Part shown: positions 1 through 5,616 of the stretch, one piece after another | How the letters are laid out: each line of letters starts with the position of its first letter | Numbering within the stretch: position 1 is the first letter of the stretch | NCBI GenBank assembly: GCA_947377595.1 | Contig: CANCGK010000060.1 | Location: 1 to 5,810 of the forward strand | Direction: 5' to 3' | Origin: a bacterium | GTDB lineage: Bacteria > Babelota > Babeliae > Babelales > Chromulinivoraceae | Length of the DNA stretch: 5,810 bases | Made by a program: the position numbers and the translations under genes | Notes under the pieces: generated by a model | What the model was told of the DNA's origin: nothing | What the model saw: the letters and a program-made list of their open reading frames with translations, nothing else | The model's database searches: none

Positions 1-447
1 ATTCAATTGTTCTATATCAGTTTGACGAATAATTGTCTGTAAGTCCTGTGTTATTTTTGATACAGGTGTTATGTGCGTATCGACAGAATTATTTTTTTCA
101 AGAAAAATAGATACATCGTCTAAAGACGGTTGATCTACAGATTTAGAATTGATGCTATCTGCAACAGGTATATCTTGAGCCTCAACAAAGGCTTGATTTT
201 TTTGATTTTCTATGATGTTTTTTGATGCATGATATTGACGTATGCCTTGTAGAGTTTCATCATATTTTGCTTTGTGTTCAGCTTGTAATACCATATCTAA
301 TGGTGCGGTTTGTATAGCCTTTGGTTGGTGGACGCCTTGATCTTGATAATATAGGTGATTATTTACATGAACCGATGCTTGGGTATAAGAATTTTGATGT
401 AAGAATAAGATGATGATGCCACTAAGAGTATAGTATAGATGCTTCAT
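1..447 (-). CDS. Exported protein of unknown function, C-terminus beyond the window
   Basis: An open frame of 149 codons runs leftward from an ATG at 445-447 to the window edge without a stop, so the gene is partial. It begins MKHLYYTLSG and continues with a hydrophobic stretch (IIILFLHQNS) to about residue 20, then YTQA. This looks like a Sec signal peptide with cleavage near TQA-S, so the product probably acts outside the cytoplasm. The mature part is polar, rich in Asn, Gln, Asp and Ile, with no motif I recognise. A Shine-Dalgarno-like AAAGG (plus-strand ccttt, 456-460) sits 8 bases before the ATG. Only 22 bases separate it from the stop of the gene upstream, so the two are probably co-transcribed. 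The first 14 bases (to MKHLY) match the start of that upstream gene exactly. The function is unknown; the reading frame is well supported. Confidence 0.75.
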   Translation of the reverse strand, partial: MKHLYYTLSGIIILFLHQNSYTQASVHVNNHLYYQDQGVHQPKAIQTAPLDMVLQAEHKAKYDETLQGIRQYHASKNIIENQKNQAFVEAQDIPVADSINSKSVDQPSLDDVSIFLEKNNSVDTHITPVSKITQDLQTIIRQTDIEQLN

Positions 448-469
448 ACTATATACCTTTATAATTTTT

Positions 470-919
470 TTAAAATGATTCGATTTCATCAGTATGATAA
501 TAATTATTAATTTTTGTTGTTAGTGCTCCAAGTACTAATTGTAGATCGTGCTCATCATCAGCGTTGACATCTTGAGGCCGTAACATTTTTTTTGCTTTTT
601 GTACGTCGATAATTGCAAGTTGTGCAAGATGAAAATCTTGCTGGTTGTGATTATGTGTATTGAGTAAGTTTTCAAAATAAGCATCTATTTTTGGTATGAA
701 ATCTAAAATTTGTTGTAAAGTTAAGTCTGTAACATGTCTGCCAGAAATATCTAATAGTTGACCATTGAGCATTTCTTCTTCGATTCGTAAATCAAAGATA
801 TCATTATCATCAGCTTTTGTTGGTAAAATATCACTGATTCCAAAAGAATTGAGTTTTGGCAGAGTTTGGTGTGCAGTAAAAATTGATAAAATAAGTATTA
901 TTAAATATAGATGCTTCAT
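470..919 (-). CDS. Small exported protein, paralogue of the 990-1424 gene
   Basis: This 149-residue protein starts MKHLYLIILILSIFTAHQ. The basic tip plus hydrophobic core (residues 4-16) is a probable Sec signal peptide. The rest is polar and helix-prone, with no known domain that I recognise. It aligns with the neighbouring 990-1424 product: D-x-RI-x-EE near residue 44-49, then a helical stretch, then an A-x-x-AIID-x-x-x-A-KK-L-x-PQD block (about residues 98-117) matched by A-V-K-A-VID...ASKQLQPQD in the neighbour. The two are therefore likely ancient duplicates. The start is set by AAAGGA (plus-strand tccttt, 927-932) 7 bases upstream of the ATG. The gene is the middle member of a three-gene leftward run, 70 bases after the previous stop and 22 bases before the next start. 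A hairpin at 943-976 lies in the upstream gap. The function is unknown. Confidence 0.8.
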   Translation of the reverse strand: MKHLYLIILILSIFTAHQTLPKLNSFGISDILPTKADDNDIFDLRIEEEMLNGQLLDISGRHVTDLTLQQILDFIPKIDAYFENLLNTHNHNQQDFHLAQLAIIDVQKAKKMLRPQDVNADDEHDLQLVLGALTTKINNYYHTDEIESF

Positions 920-942
920 CTACGTATCCTTTATTTTTATAT

Positions 943-976
943 GCTCAGGATGTTACTTTGTTGTGGCATCCTGAGC
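943..976 (+). terminator. Intergenic hairpin with T-tract on the plus strand
   Basis: A perfect 10-bp stem (GCTCAGGATG at 943-952, CATCCTGAGC at 967-976) closes a 14-base loop and is followed on the plus strand by seven T (977-983). It has the form of a rho-independent terminator for plus-strand transcription, yet both flanking genes are on the minus strand. On the minus strand the hairpin is followed by ATATAAAAAT and not by a U-run, so it may instead be a processing, attenuation or stability element between the two cluster genes. Confidence 0.6.
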
Positions 977-989
977 TTTTTTTATATTT

Positions 990-1424
990 TTATTGTGCCA
1001 TAGAGTTAAGCATTTGTTTTAATTGCGCGGGCAAATTGAGTTGATTAATATTTGTTTTAATTTGTGTGATTTGAATTTTTATATCATTTGATAGATCTTG
1101 TGGTTGTAATTGTTTTGATGCTCTGACAAGATCAATTACAGCTTTGACTGCAACTTGTAAATCAGATTTATTTTGTGTCTTATTTGTTATTAAAGTTTGA
1201 ATATAATTTTTTGTTAATGTCATAAAAGCTATGAATGATTTTTGAGTGATAGGGCTTCCTATTTCTTCTGCGATGCGACTATCAGATGCGGCAGTCCTTG
1301 CATCTTTTTGTCGAGGATTTTGTGCTGTGATATCGCTAAATCCATTAACTAATTTTGCATCCATCAAGCAACTTGCTGATATAAATGTAAATGTCATGAT
1401 ATTTTTAATAATTCTTTTTTTCAT
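990..1424 (-). CDS. Small exported protein, first gene of a three-gene leftward cluster
   Basis: A 144-residue protein starts MKKRIIKNIMTFTFISASCLMDA. The strongly basic N-terminus followed by a hydrophobic core (about residues 9-19) is a Sec signal peptide. The Cys at 19 is preceded by SAS, a poor lipobox match, so a lipoprotein is possible but not favoured. The mature part is polar and probably helical. It contains DSRIAEE (about residues 48-54) and a KAVIDLVRASKQLQPQD block (about 90-110) that align with the 470-919 product, so the two are paralogues. The ATG at 1422-1424 is preceded at 6 bases by GGAGG (plus-strand cctcc, 1431-1435), the strongest ribosome-binding site in the window. It is the promoter-proximal gene of the cluster and is divergent from the plus-strand gene at 1632. 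I do not recognise the family. Confidence 0.82.
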   Translation of the reverse strand: MKKRIIKNIMTFTFISASCLMDAKLVNGFSDITAQNPRQKDARTAASDSRIAEEIGSPITQKSFIAFMTLTKNYIQTLITNKTQNKSDLQVAVKAVIDLVRASKQLQPQDLSNDIKIQITQIKTNINQLNLPAQLKQMLNSMAQ

Positions 1425-1429
1425 AAAAA

Positions 1430-1515
1430 GCCTCCAGTATTAAATCGCATTATTCCTGTTTGAAATAATAGTAAAGCAATTGCTTGATGTAAAACAAGAG
1501 TTTGTAGTTTGCTTG
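1430..1515 (-). promoter_or_regulatory. Probable promoter region of the leftward exported-protein cluster, with a 12-bp palindrome
   Basis: Reading leftward, a weak -35-like TTGTTT and a -10-like TACTAT are spaced 18 bases apart, upstream of the GGAGG site of the gene starting at 1424. Within the same stretch AAGCAATTGCTT (1474-1485) is a perfect 12-bp palindrome overlapping the presumed spacer. TTGCTTGAT occurs twice in direct orientation (1480-1488 and 1509-1517). A repressor or activator site is possible. The promoter hexamers alone are weak. Confidence 0.3.
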
Positions 1516-1559
1516 ATCAAAATAAATATTGTGTGTAGATAGAAATTAATTTGAATAGT

Positions 1560-1587
1560 TTGATTTAATCAATAGATACGATATGAT
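1560..1587 (+). promoter_or_regulatory. Sigma-70-type promoter for the 1632 gene
   Basis: TTGATT (1560-1565) and TATGAT (1582-1587) are separated by 16 bases, about 45 bases before the ATG. The equivalent position in the second tandem unit has TTTATT (2794-2799), 16 bases, then a consensus TATAAT (2816-2821). The conserved arrangement between two otherwise diverging copies supports the call. Confidence 0.55.
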
Positions 1588-1631
1588 TTTCTCATTGGCA
1601 TGATGTATATTTATAAAAGAAAGGTGATTGT

Positions 1632-2513
1632 ATGCATAAAAAAATAGCATTTTTTGTGTTAGTGTTGACAGGTTTATTGCAAGCGAGTGAAAATGAAGGT
1701 GCTTCTGTCGATATGTCAATATCTGATGCTTTAGCTCTTGCAAATCCTACAACGGAAAAAGATTTTAAAGCGATGAAGCGATCGTGGAAAAAAGATAGTG
1801 GTCGTAACTTTTTATTACATAAAAATTTAGGCAAATTAAATGGTGTGCGATTGGAAAGTTGTGATGTACAATCAGCAATTGATATTGAAAAGATGCGTGA
1901 CCAAGATTTGACTTTTGAACAAAGAGAATTATTATCACAGTCGATAGAGTCATCGATTTCGCAGATGAATGAAAATTTAAAAAAGTTCATAAGATGTCAA
2001 AAATCAACTGAAGTTTTGGCGGAGCAAATAGATAAAAATGTATTAGAATTACAGTCTATGAAAGGACCAAGTCAAGAAGATATTGGTATGGATGTTGATT
2101 CTCAAAAAAAAACATGTATAGCAAGAAATAAAAAAGCAAATAAAGAACTATTTGAGGTTTATAAAATTGTAGAACAGGCGCGTCAAACAGTTTTTAAACG
2201 TGCAGAACAAGCCCAAATAGATCAATATGCTTTATATGCTCGTAACTATTATTTAGAGGAAAAAGTGAGTCGAAGACAAGCTGAAATTTCAGAGTATTCT
2301 CCTCAACTTACACAATCTCTGACCAAATTTCATTTGGCATTATATGAAGATAATAGCACAATGAATAAAATAACGGTGAAGCAAACACAACGTGCTGTTG
2401 CTTTGAAAGAACAATTGCAAGCTGAGTTGTCTGCGCTGAAAGAAGCTAGAAGCAAAAAAGAAAAAGAAATTGTTTGCGAAGAAGTTGAGTCAAAAAGAAA
2501 AAAAATTGAATAA
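1632..2513 (+). CDS. Exported coiled-coil protein, tandem paralogue 1
   Basis: This 293-residue protein has a clear Sec signal peptide: MHKK, then IAFFVLVLTGLL, with likely cleavage at LQA-S (about residue 18). A short acidic segment leads to ALANPTTEKDFKAMK (about 36-50), which is almost identical in the paralogue at 2865. From about residue 75 to the end the sequence is charged, Lys/Glu/Gln-rich and proline-poor, with heptad-like leucines, so a long coiled coil is likely. The C-terminus (EQLQAELSALK to KRKKIE) is also nearly identical between copies, while the centre shares only scattered residues. Mature Cys residues lie near 79, 123, 161 and 281. The start is set by an AAAGG-containing site 7 bases before the ATG. 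A terminator follows 13 bases after the stop. No enzymatic motif is visible. A secreted or periplasmic structural protein or host-interaction factor is conjecture. Confidence 0.85.
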   Translation: MHKKIAFFVLVLTGLLQASENEGASVDMSISDALALANPTTEKDFKAMKRSWKKDSGRNFLLHKNLGKLNGVRLESCDVQSAIDIEKMRDQDLTFEQRELLSQSIESSISQMNENLKKFIRCQKSTEVLAEQIDKNVLELQSMKGPSQEDIGMDVDSQKKTCIARNKKANKELFEVYKIVEQARQTVFKRAEQAQIDQYALYARNYYLEEKVSRRQAEISEYSPQLTQSLTKFHLALYEDNSTMNKITVKQTQRAVALKEQLQAELSALKEARSKKEKEIVCEEVESKRKKIE

Positions 2514-2526
2514 CTTTTTTAAAGTG

Positions 2527-2575
2527 TATGGAGTGGCACAATCGATCTCATCGAACACGCCACTCCATATTTTTT
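2527..2575 (+). terminator. Rho-independent terminator after coiled-coil gene 1
   Basis: An 11-bp stem (2527-2537 with 2559-2569), an inner 5-bp stem (2542-2546 with 2550-2554) separated from it by a 4x4 internal loop, and six T (2570-2575) follow the stop of the 1632 gene. On the opposite strand the internal loop is largely closed by G-U pairs, so the hairpin pairs better when read leftward, though without a U-run. An outer repeat (2521-2528 with 2584-2591) could extend the structure. Confidence 0.85.
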
Positions 2576-2577
2576 GA

Positions 2578-2740
2578 TTATAGTACACTTTTAAAAAGCT
2601 GTACAAATTTTTGACCACGGGCTTTGTAGTCGGTAAACAGATTAAAGCTTGAACCACCTGGAGAAAATAAAATGTTCGATGGTCTGGTTATCCTTAAAGC
2701 TGCTGGATGGGATGATGAATATTTAATAGTGCTGATTGGT
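2578..2740 (-). pseudogene. Decayed 3' fragment of murD
   Basis: Read leftward, this stretch encodes a recognisable MurD C-terminus: NILFSPGG, then SSFNLFTDYKARGQ and KFVQLFKSVL before TAA (2578-2580). The intact gene has NILFSPGG, ASFDLFIDYKDRGQ, KFVHLFKSIS. Similarity continues upstream through a TRPSN/TTPSN match with a one-codon gap at about 2698, fades by about 2715, and is untraceable past about 2740. There is no start codon and no catalytic part, so it cannot encode a ligase. It is the leftover of the tandem duplication and fills most of the gene-free stretch 2514-2864. Confidence 0.88.
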
Positions 2741-2793
2741 TACCCCTGGATCAAAATAAATATTGTGTGTAGATATCAATTAATTTAAATGGC

Positions 2794-2838
2794 TTTATTT
2801 AATTGATGAATGCGATATAATTTTCTTATTGATATAAT
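2794..2838 (+). promoter_or_regulatory. Promoter for the 2865 gene
   Basis: TTTATT (2794-2799) and consensus TATAAT (2816-2821), 16 bases apart, align with the TTGATT/TATGAT pair of the first unit. A second TATAAT at 2833-2838 is unique to this copy (the first unit has ATGATG there) and could provide an alternative -10 closer to the gene. Confidence 0.55.
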
Positions 2839-2864
2839 ATATATTTATGAAAAAAGATGATTGT

Positions 2865-3794
2865 ATGCATAAAAAAGTAGCTCTGTTTGTGTTCATGTTG
2901 ACAGGTTTATTGCAAGCCAGTAAAGATGAAGGTGTTCGTATCCACATTTCTGATGACTTTTCAGATATATCTGATTCTGATAATGATGTTTTTATATCCT
3001 CTGATGCGTCAGCTCTTGCAAATCCTACAACGAAAAAGGATTTTAAAGCGATGAAGCAAGCGTCGAAAGAAGATTGTTGTTCTAAAACTTTAAAACATAA
3101 GAGTTGGCTTAAATTAAGTCCTTTAAGAAGTAAAATATGGGCTAAACGCTCAAAAATTGACATTGAAAAGGTCAAGCAGACAGATTTGACTTCTGATCAA
3201 TCAAAAGAAGAATTATTAGAGCAGATAAATGTATTGCTTTCAGATATAAGTCAACGTGCAAAAAAAATCATGACCCATGAGCAAGAAAAGAAGAGATTAT
3301 CAGTGGCCATAGATAATACTGCATTACGATTAGCGTTTGTGAAAGAAAAAAATCAAAGATATATTGATGAGGTTATTGCTTCTCAAGCAACTAAATCTAT
3401 AGCAAAAAACAAAAAAACGCATAAAAAAATGTTGCAGCTTTTTACAATTATACAAAAGACATCGCGAGAAATTTTTAATCTTGAACAACAAGCCGCAAGA
3501 GAGCGACTTGCTTTGTGTACTAAAATGTATCTTATAGATGCAAAATTGAATCGAAAACAAACTTCAATTTCAGGTCATTTGGCTCAACATACAAAAAATG
3601 TGACTGAATTATATTTGTCATCATGTGTATCTAATAAAAAAAAGACACAAGAGGCATCGGATGAAAAAAAGCGTCTAGTTGAATTGAACGAACAATTGCA
3701 AGCTGAGTTGTCTGCGTTGAAAGACGCTAGAAGAAAAAAAGACAGAGAAATTGTTTGCGAAGAAGTTGAGTTAAAAAGAAAAAAAATTGAATAA
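2865..3794 (+). CDS. Exported coiled-coil protein, tandem paralogue 2
   Basis: This product is 309 residues from the ATG at 2865. An in-frame ATG at 2847 would add six residues, but it corresponds to ATA in the first copy and overlaps the AAAAAGATGA ribosome-binding site, so MHKKVALFVF is taken as the start. The signal peptide (cleavage near LQA-S) matches paralogue 1. An extra Asp/Ser-rich acidic segment of about 20 residues (about 26-47, with DDFSDISDSDND) precedes the shared ALANPTTKKDFKAMK block. From about residue 90 it is a charged, heptad-rich coiled coil. The middle aligns only loosely with paralogue 1 (IDIEK, DLT, KNKK, EQ-QA positions), but the last 35 residues are almost the same. 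A pair of Cys (CC) sits near residue 67. It converges on murD, with a shared terminator between them. The function is unknown; a surface or secreted helical protein is likely. Confidence 0.85.
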   Translation: MHKKVALFVFMLTGLLQASKDEGVRIHISDDFSDISDSDNDVFISSDASALANPTTKKDFKAMKQASKEDCCSKTLKHKSWLKLSPLRSKIWAKRSKIDIEKVKQTDLTSDQSKEELLEQINVLLSDISQRAKKIMTHEQEKKRLSVAIDNTALRLAFVKEKNQRYIDEVIASQATKSIAKNKKTHKKMLQLFTIIQKTSREIFNLEQQAARERLALCTKMYLIDAKLNRKQTSISGHLAQHTKNVTELYLSSCVSNKKKTQEASDEKKRLVELNEQLQAELSALKDARRKKDREIVCEEVELKRKKIE

Positions 3795-3806
3795 CTTTTT
3801 TAAATG

Positions 3807-3855
3807 TATGGAGTGGTGTGTTCGATGACATCGAGTGCGCCACTCCATATTTTTT
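3807..3855 (+). terminator. Strong terminator between coiled-coil gene 2 and murD
   Basis: A 20-bp uninterrupted stem (3807-3826 with 3830-3849, including four G-U pairs) closes a three-base loop GAC and is followed by six T (3850-3855). It ends the 2865 transcript. It also lies just beyond the murD stop on the other strand, where the U-run is lacking and the four G-U pairs become C/A mismatches, so it favours plus-strand transcription. Confidence 0.9.
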
Positions 3856-3857
3856 GT

Positions 3858-5225
3858 TTATGATATACTTTTAAAAAGATGTACAAATTTTTGACCACGG
3901 TCTTTGTAGTCGATAAATAAATCAAAACTTGCACCACCTGGAGAAAATAAAATATTTGATGGTGTCGTGATGCTTGTAAGGCATGCTTGCCAGGATGCAT
4001 CGAGATCTGGATGGTCGTGGCATGGGATTTTTAATGTCTTGCATATATTTTTTATGGATTGCGCTTCGTGACCGAATGCAAAAATTTCGATATTTTTATG
4101 TTGTAAGCTTTCAAATAATTGTGTGCGATCAGCACCTTTGCTCAATCCGCCAACAAATAGTTTTATTGGTAAATCGTTTTGTTTTTCGATACTTTCTACC
4201 GCTTGTAAGGTTGCTTGCCAGACGGTTGATTTTGAATCATTGTAAAAACAAGATCCATTCCATGAACCGATTTTTTGTAATCGATGATCTGGGATCTCAA
4301 GTTCTTGAGCAATTTTTGCAAGATGTTGTAATGGCAGGTGTCGCATATCAAGTGCAGCAATAATAATTAACCAGTTTTCATCAAATGTTATGGCAGGCAG
4401 ATGAGTAAGATCAAAAATTAGATGAATTTGATTTTCTATGATTTTATAGATTTTGCGATCATCAAGATAATAGATAGTTGTACCATGATATGATATAGAT
4501 TCTTGCGGACCTATTTTTTTTGGGCTAAAAAAATTCCAACCAGATTGTATGGGGTGTATGGCGGAAATTTCTTGCAGTAATTGTAAAGGTAGTAGGGCTT
4601 GTTGATTTTCTTTTTGATGTAGAAAAATCTGTGCTTTTGCTAAAAAATATTCTTGCATGTTCGTATGATGATCTAAATGATTTGCGTACAAGTTGGTGAT
4701 GATAGCAAGATCTGGAGCAAAATTTTGTGATTGTTGTAGCTGAAAGCTAGAAAGTTCCAAAATAACTGTATCGCATGTGCTTTGAGGATTGCTGATAAGA
4801 TTGAGCATGCCGTAGCCGATATTGCCTGCAGCACATGCATGAATATCCATTTTTTGTAAAATTAAAGTCAGTAAGTGCGTGATGCTTGTTTTGCCTAAAG
4901 AGCCTGTAACGGCAATAGTTGACCATGTTGCATGGGCTTGATAGAGGTCTAGTTCTGATATAAATTTATCACGAAAATCTTGATAATCATGTAATGGAAT
5001 TCCAGGACTGACTAAAATAAGATCATTATCATGTAAAAATTGTTGTATGGATTGGCTGTTTTGTGCATGAACTGTGACATGATGCGATGCATTGGGCAGG
5101 GTAATTTCTTTGTTGTCTAAAATGTCGATTTTTGCTACAGGCAGTTGATCAAAATAGGTTAAAGCTGACTTGCCAACAACACCAAATCCCCAAATTCCTA
5201 TTTTTTTATCAGTAAAATTATTCAT
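3858..5225 (-). CDS. murD: UDP-N-acetylmuramoyl-L-alanine--D-glutamate ligase (MurD)
   Basis: MurD is the cytoplasmic ATP-dependent ligase that adds D-glutamate to UDP-MurNAc-L-Ala in peptidoglycan precursor synthesis. The 455-residue length fits the family. In order: a Rossmann-like N-terminal domain (IGIWGFGVVGKSA, 9-21), the ATP P-loop TGSLGKTS (107-114), GNIG (134-137), ELSSFQL (157-163), NHLDHH (182-187), AK at 196-197 (position of the carbamylated lysine), DHRLQKIG (313-320), YNDSKST (328-334), GGLSKG (359-364) and the C-terminal SPGGASFD...DRG signature (428-444). Some usual residues differ: Leu replaces Asn in the TGxNGK loop, and Val follows NDSKST where Asn is common. These look like lineage variation because the catalytic framework is intact. 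The start overlaps the stop of the DUF1016 fragment by 8 bases and its GGGGA ribosome-binding site lies in that gene. The first 26 codons are duplicated at 5626-5703. Confidence 0.96.
   Translation of the reverse strand: MNNFTDKKIGIWGFGVVGKSALTYFDQLPVAKIDILDNKEITLPNASHHVTVHAQNSQSIQQFLHDNDLILVSPGIPLHDYQDFRDKFISELDLYQAHATWSTIAVTGSLGKTSITHLLTLILQKMDIHACAAGNIGYGMLNLISNPQSTCDTVILELSSFQLQQSQNFAPDLAIITNLYANHLDHHTNMQEYFLAKAQIFLHQKENQQALLPLQLLQEISAIHPIQSGWNFFSPKKIGPQESISYHGTTIYYLDDRKIYKIIENQIHLIFDLTHLPAITFDENWLIIIAALDMRHLPLQHLAKIAQELEIPDHRLQKIGSWNGSCFYNDSKSTVWQATLQAVESIEKQNDLPIKLFVGGLSKGADRTQLFESLQHKNIEIFAFGHEAQSIKNICKTLKIPCHDHPDLDASWQACLTSITTPSNILFSPGGASFDLFIDYKDRGQKFVHLFKSIS
5148..5225 (-). repeat. 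78-bp direct repeat, copy inside functional murD
   Basis: The first 26 codons of murD. It matches 5626-5703 at 76 of 78 positions, and both differences are third-position changes that keep Val and Gly. The similarity stops abruptly on both sides: at the ATG, and after the codon for Asp26. Confidence 0.95.
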
Positions 5226-5601
5226 TATGTCCCCATGGAATATTAAAAATAGGTAGTTTTTCTAATTGTCGCACAGCTTGTGCGACAATTTCATAAGATG
5301 TATAAAATGCTTGCATGCGAAATATGTTTGATCGAGAAAATCCAGTTACTCCTGGAAAATAAGATTGAATATCACGAGCTAAAATTTCAATTGTTTGAGA
5401 TCCCCAACCATTGTTTTTTTGTTGTATTGAAATTATTTTTCCAATATTCCAATACATTTTTAATAATTCATTGTTAACTGATAATAAGGCTTTTGTTTGA
5501 GCTTGTTGAATATATTTTTTAATTTTAGATAATATTTTTGCATATTCTTGAAGTTCTAAATTATTTTTAGTTTTTATTATAACTTTTTTCATATCAAGCA
5601 C
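5218..5601 (-). CDS. Truncated DUF1016 (YhcG-like) N-terminal domain protein
   Basis: This 127-residue product matches the N-terminal domain of DUF1016 proteins, also called the YhcG family. Full-length members are usually well over 300 residues and end in a PDDEXK-type nuclease domain. Visible hallmarks are YWNIGKII (50-57), NNGWGSQTIEILARDIQ (63-79), FPGVTGFSRSNIFRMQAFY (81-99) and LPIFNIPWGHN (116-126). Coding stops two codons after the conserved PWGH, and the last residues (NE, stop) come from the murD start read in another frame. The nuclease domain is absent, so the gene is a remnant or at most a stand-alone binding or regulatory domain. The frame opens at GTG (5601), with an ATG at 5592; neither has a convincing ribosome-binding site. 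It lies between two copies of the murD head and overlaps murD by 8 bases. Confidence 0.85.
   Translation of the reverse strand: MLDMKKVIIKTKNNLELQEYAKILSKIKKYIQQAQTKALLSVNNELLKMYWNIGKIISIQQKNNGWGSQTIEILARDIQSYFPGVTGFSRSNIFRMQAFYTSYEIVAQAVRQLEKLPIFNIPWGHNE
5221..5236 (-). promoter_or_regulatory. Ribosome-binding site and overlap junction for murD inside the DUF1016 fragment
   Basis: Read leftward the junction is CCATGGGGACATAATGAATAA. GGGGA lies 4 bases before the murD ATG, and ATGAATAA contains both the murD start and the DUF1016 stop. The Shine-Dalgarno-like bases are the codons of the conserved Trp-Gly of the DUF1016 motif. Translational coupling from the upstream fragment is likely. Confidence 0.65.
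5264..5290. repeat. Perfect 12-bp inverted repeat within the DUF1016 fragment
   Basis: AATTGTCGCACA (5264-5275) and TGTGCGACAATT (5279-5290) are exact reverse complements around a 3-base loop. The arms carry a GC-rich core in an AT-rich setting. They lie inside codons for IVAQAVRQL, about 40 bases from the murD start. No T-run follows on the coding strand, so it is not a standard terminator. Confidence 0.85.
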
Positions 5602-5616
5602 TTTTGATTTTTATAT

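Larger units (their letters stand above)
1515..2748. repeat. Left unit of a direct tandem duplication (coiled-coil gene plus murD tail)
   Basis: This unit begins with 26 bases (1515-1540) identical to 2749-2774. It then contains a promoter, an exported coiled-coil gene, a terminator and a decayed copy of the murD 3' end, in the same order as the segment from 2749 to about 4024. Similarity is very high at the gene ends and around the terminator, moderate in the promoter, and low in the middle of the gene, so the duplication is old. The right edge is inferred from where unit two begins. Confidence 0.85.
2749..4024. repeat. Right unit of the direct tandem duplication
   Basis: This is the second copy: 26 identical bases at the left edge, then promoter, coiled-coil gene (2865), terminator (3807-3849) and the 3' part of the intact murD. 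The murD stop at 3858-3860 corresponds to the remnant stop at 2578-2580, an offset of 1280 bases. The right edge inside murD is approximate because the remnant becomes unalignable at about 2740, equivalent to about 4020. Confidence 0.8.

Noticed and set aside
765..1443. Plus-strand open frames at 765-974 and 1246-1443
   Set aside because: They lie antisense to the better-supported exported-protein genes, have no ribosome-binding sites, and their content mirrors the opposite strand.
1546..1990. Minus-strand open frames at 1546-1743, 1592-1990 and 1765-1953
   Set aside because: They are antisense to the first coiled-coil gene, whose signal peptide, paralogue and terminator define the real coding strand.
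2847..2864. Earlier ATG at 2847 for the second coiled-coil gene
   Set aside because: The aligned position in the first copy is not a start codon, and the added codons cover the ribosome-binding site.
2795..3560. Minus-strand frames at 2795-3175 and 3330-3560, resembling frames in the first unit
   Set aside because: The similarity between 2795-3175 and 1592-1990 is a by-product of the tandem duplication; the sense-strand genes explain it.
3800..4000. Minus-strand frame of 66 codons over the murD terminator and tail
   Set aside because: It overlaps murD in another frame and runs through the terminator hairpin.
3983..4363. Plus-strand frame of 126 codons inside murD
   Set aside because: It is antisense to conserved MurD motifs, with no leader or family match.
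3858..5225. MurD P-loop variant (TGSLGKTS) as evidence of a non-ligase or inactive enzyme
   Set aside because: The GxxGKT core and all downstream family signatures are present, so ordinary lineage variation is the simpler reading.
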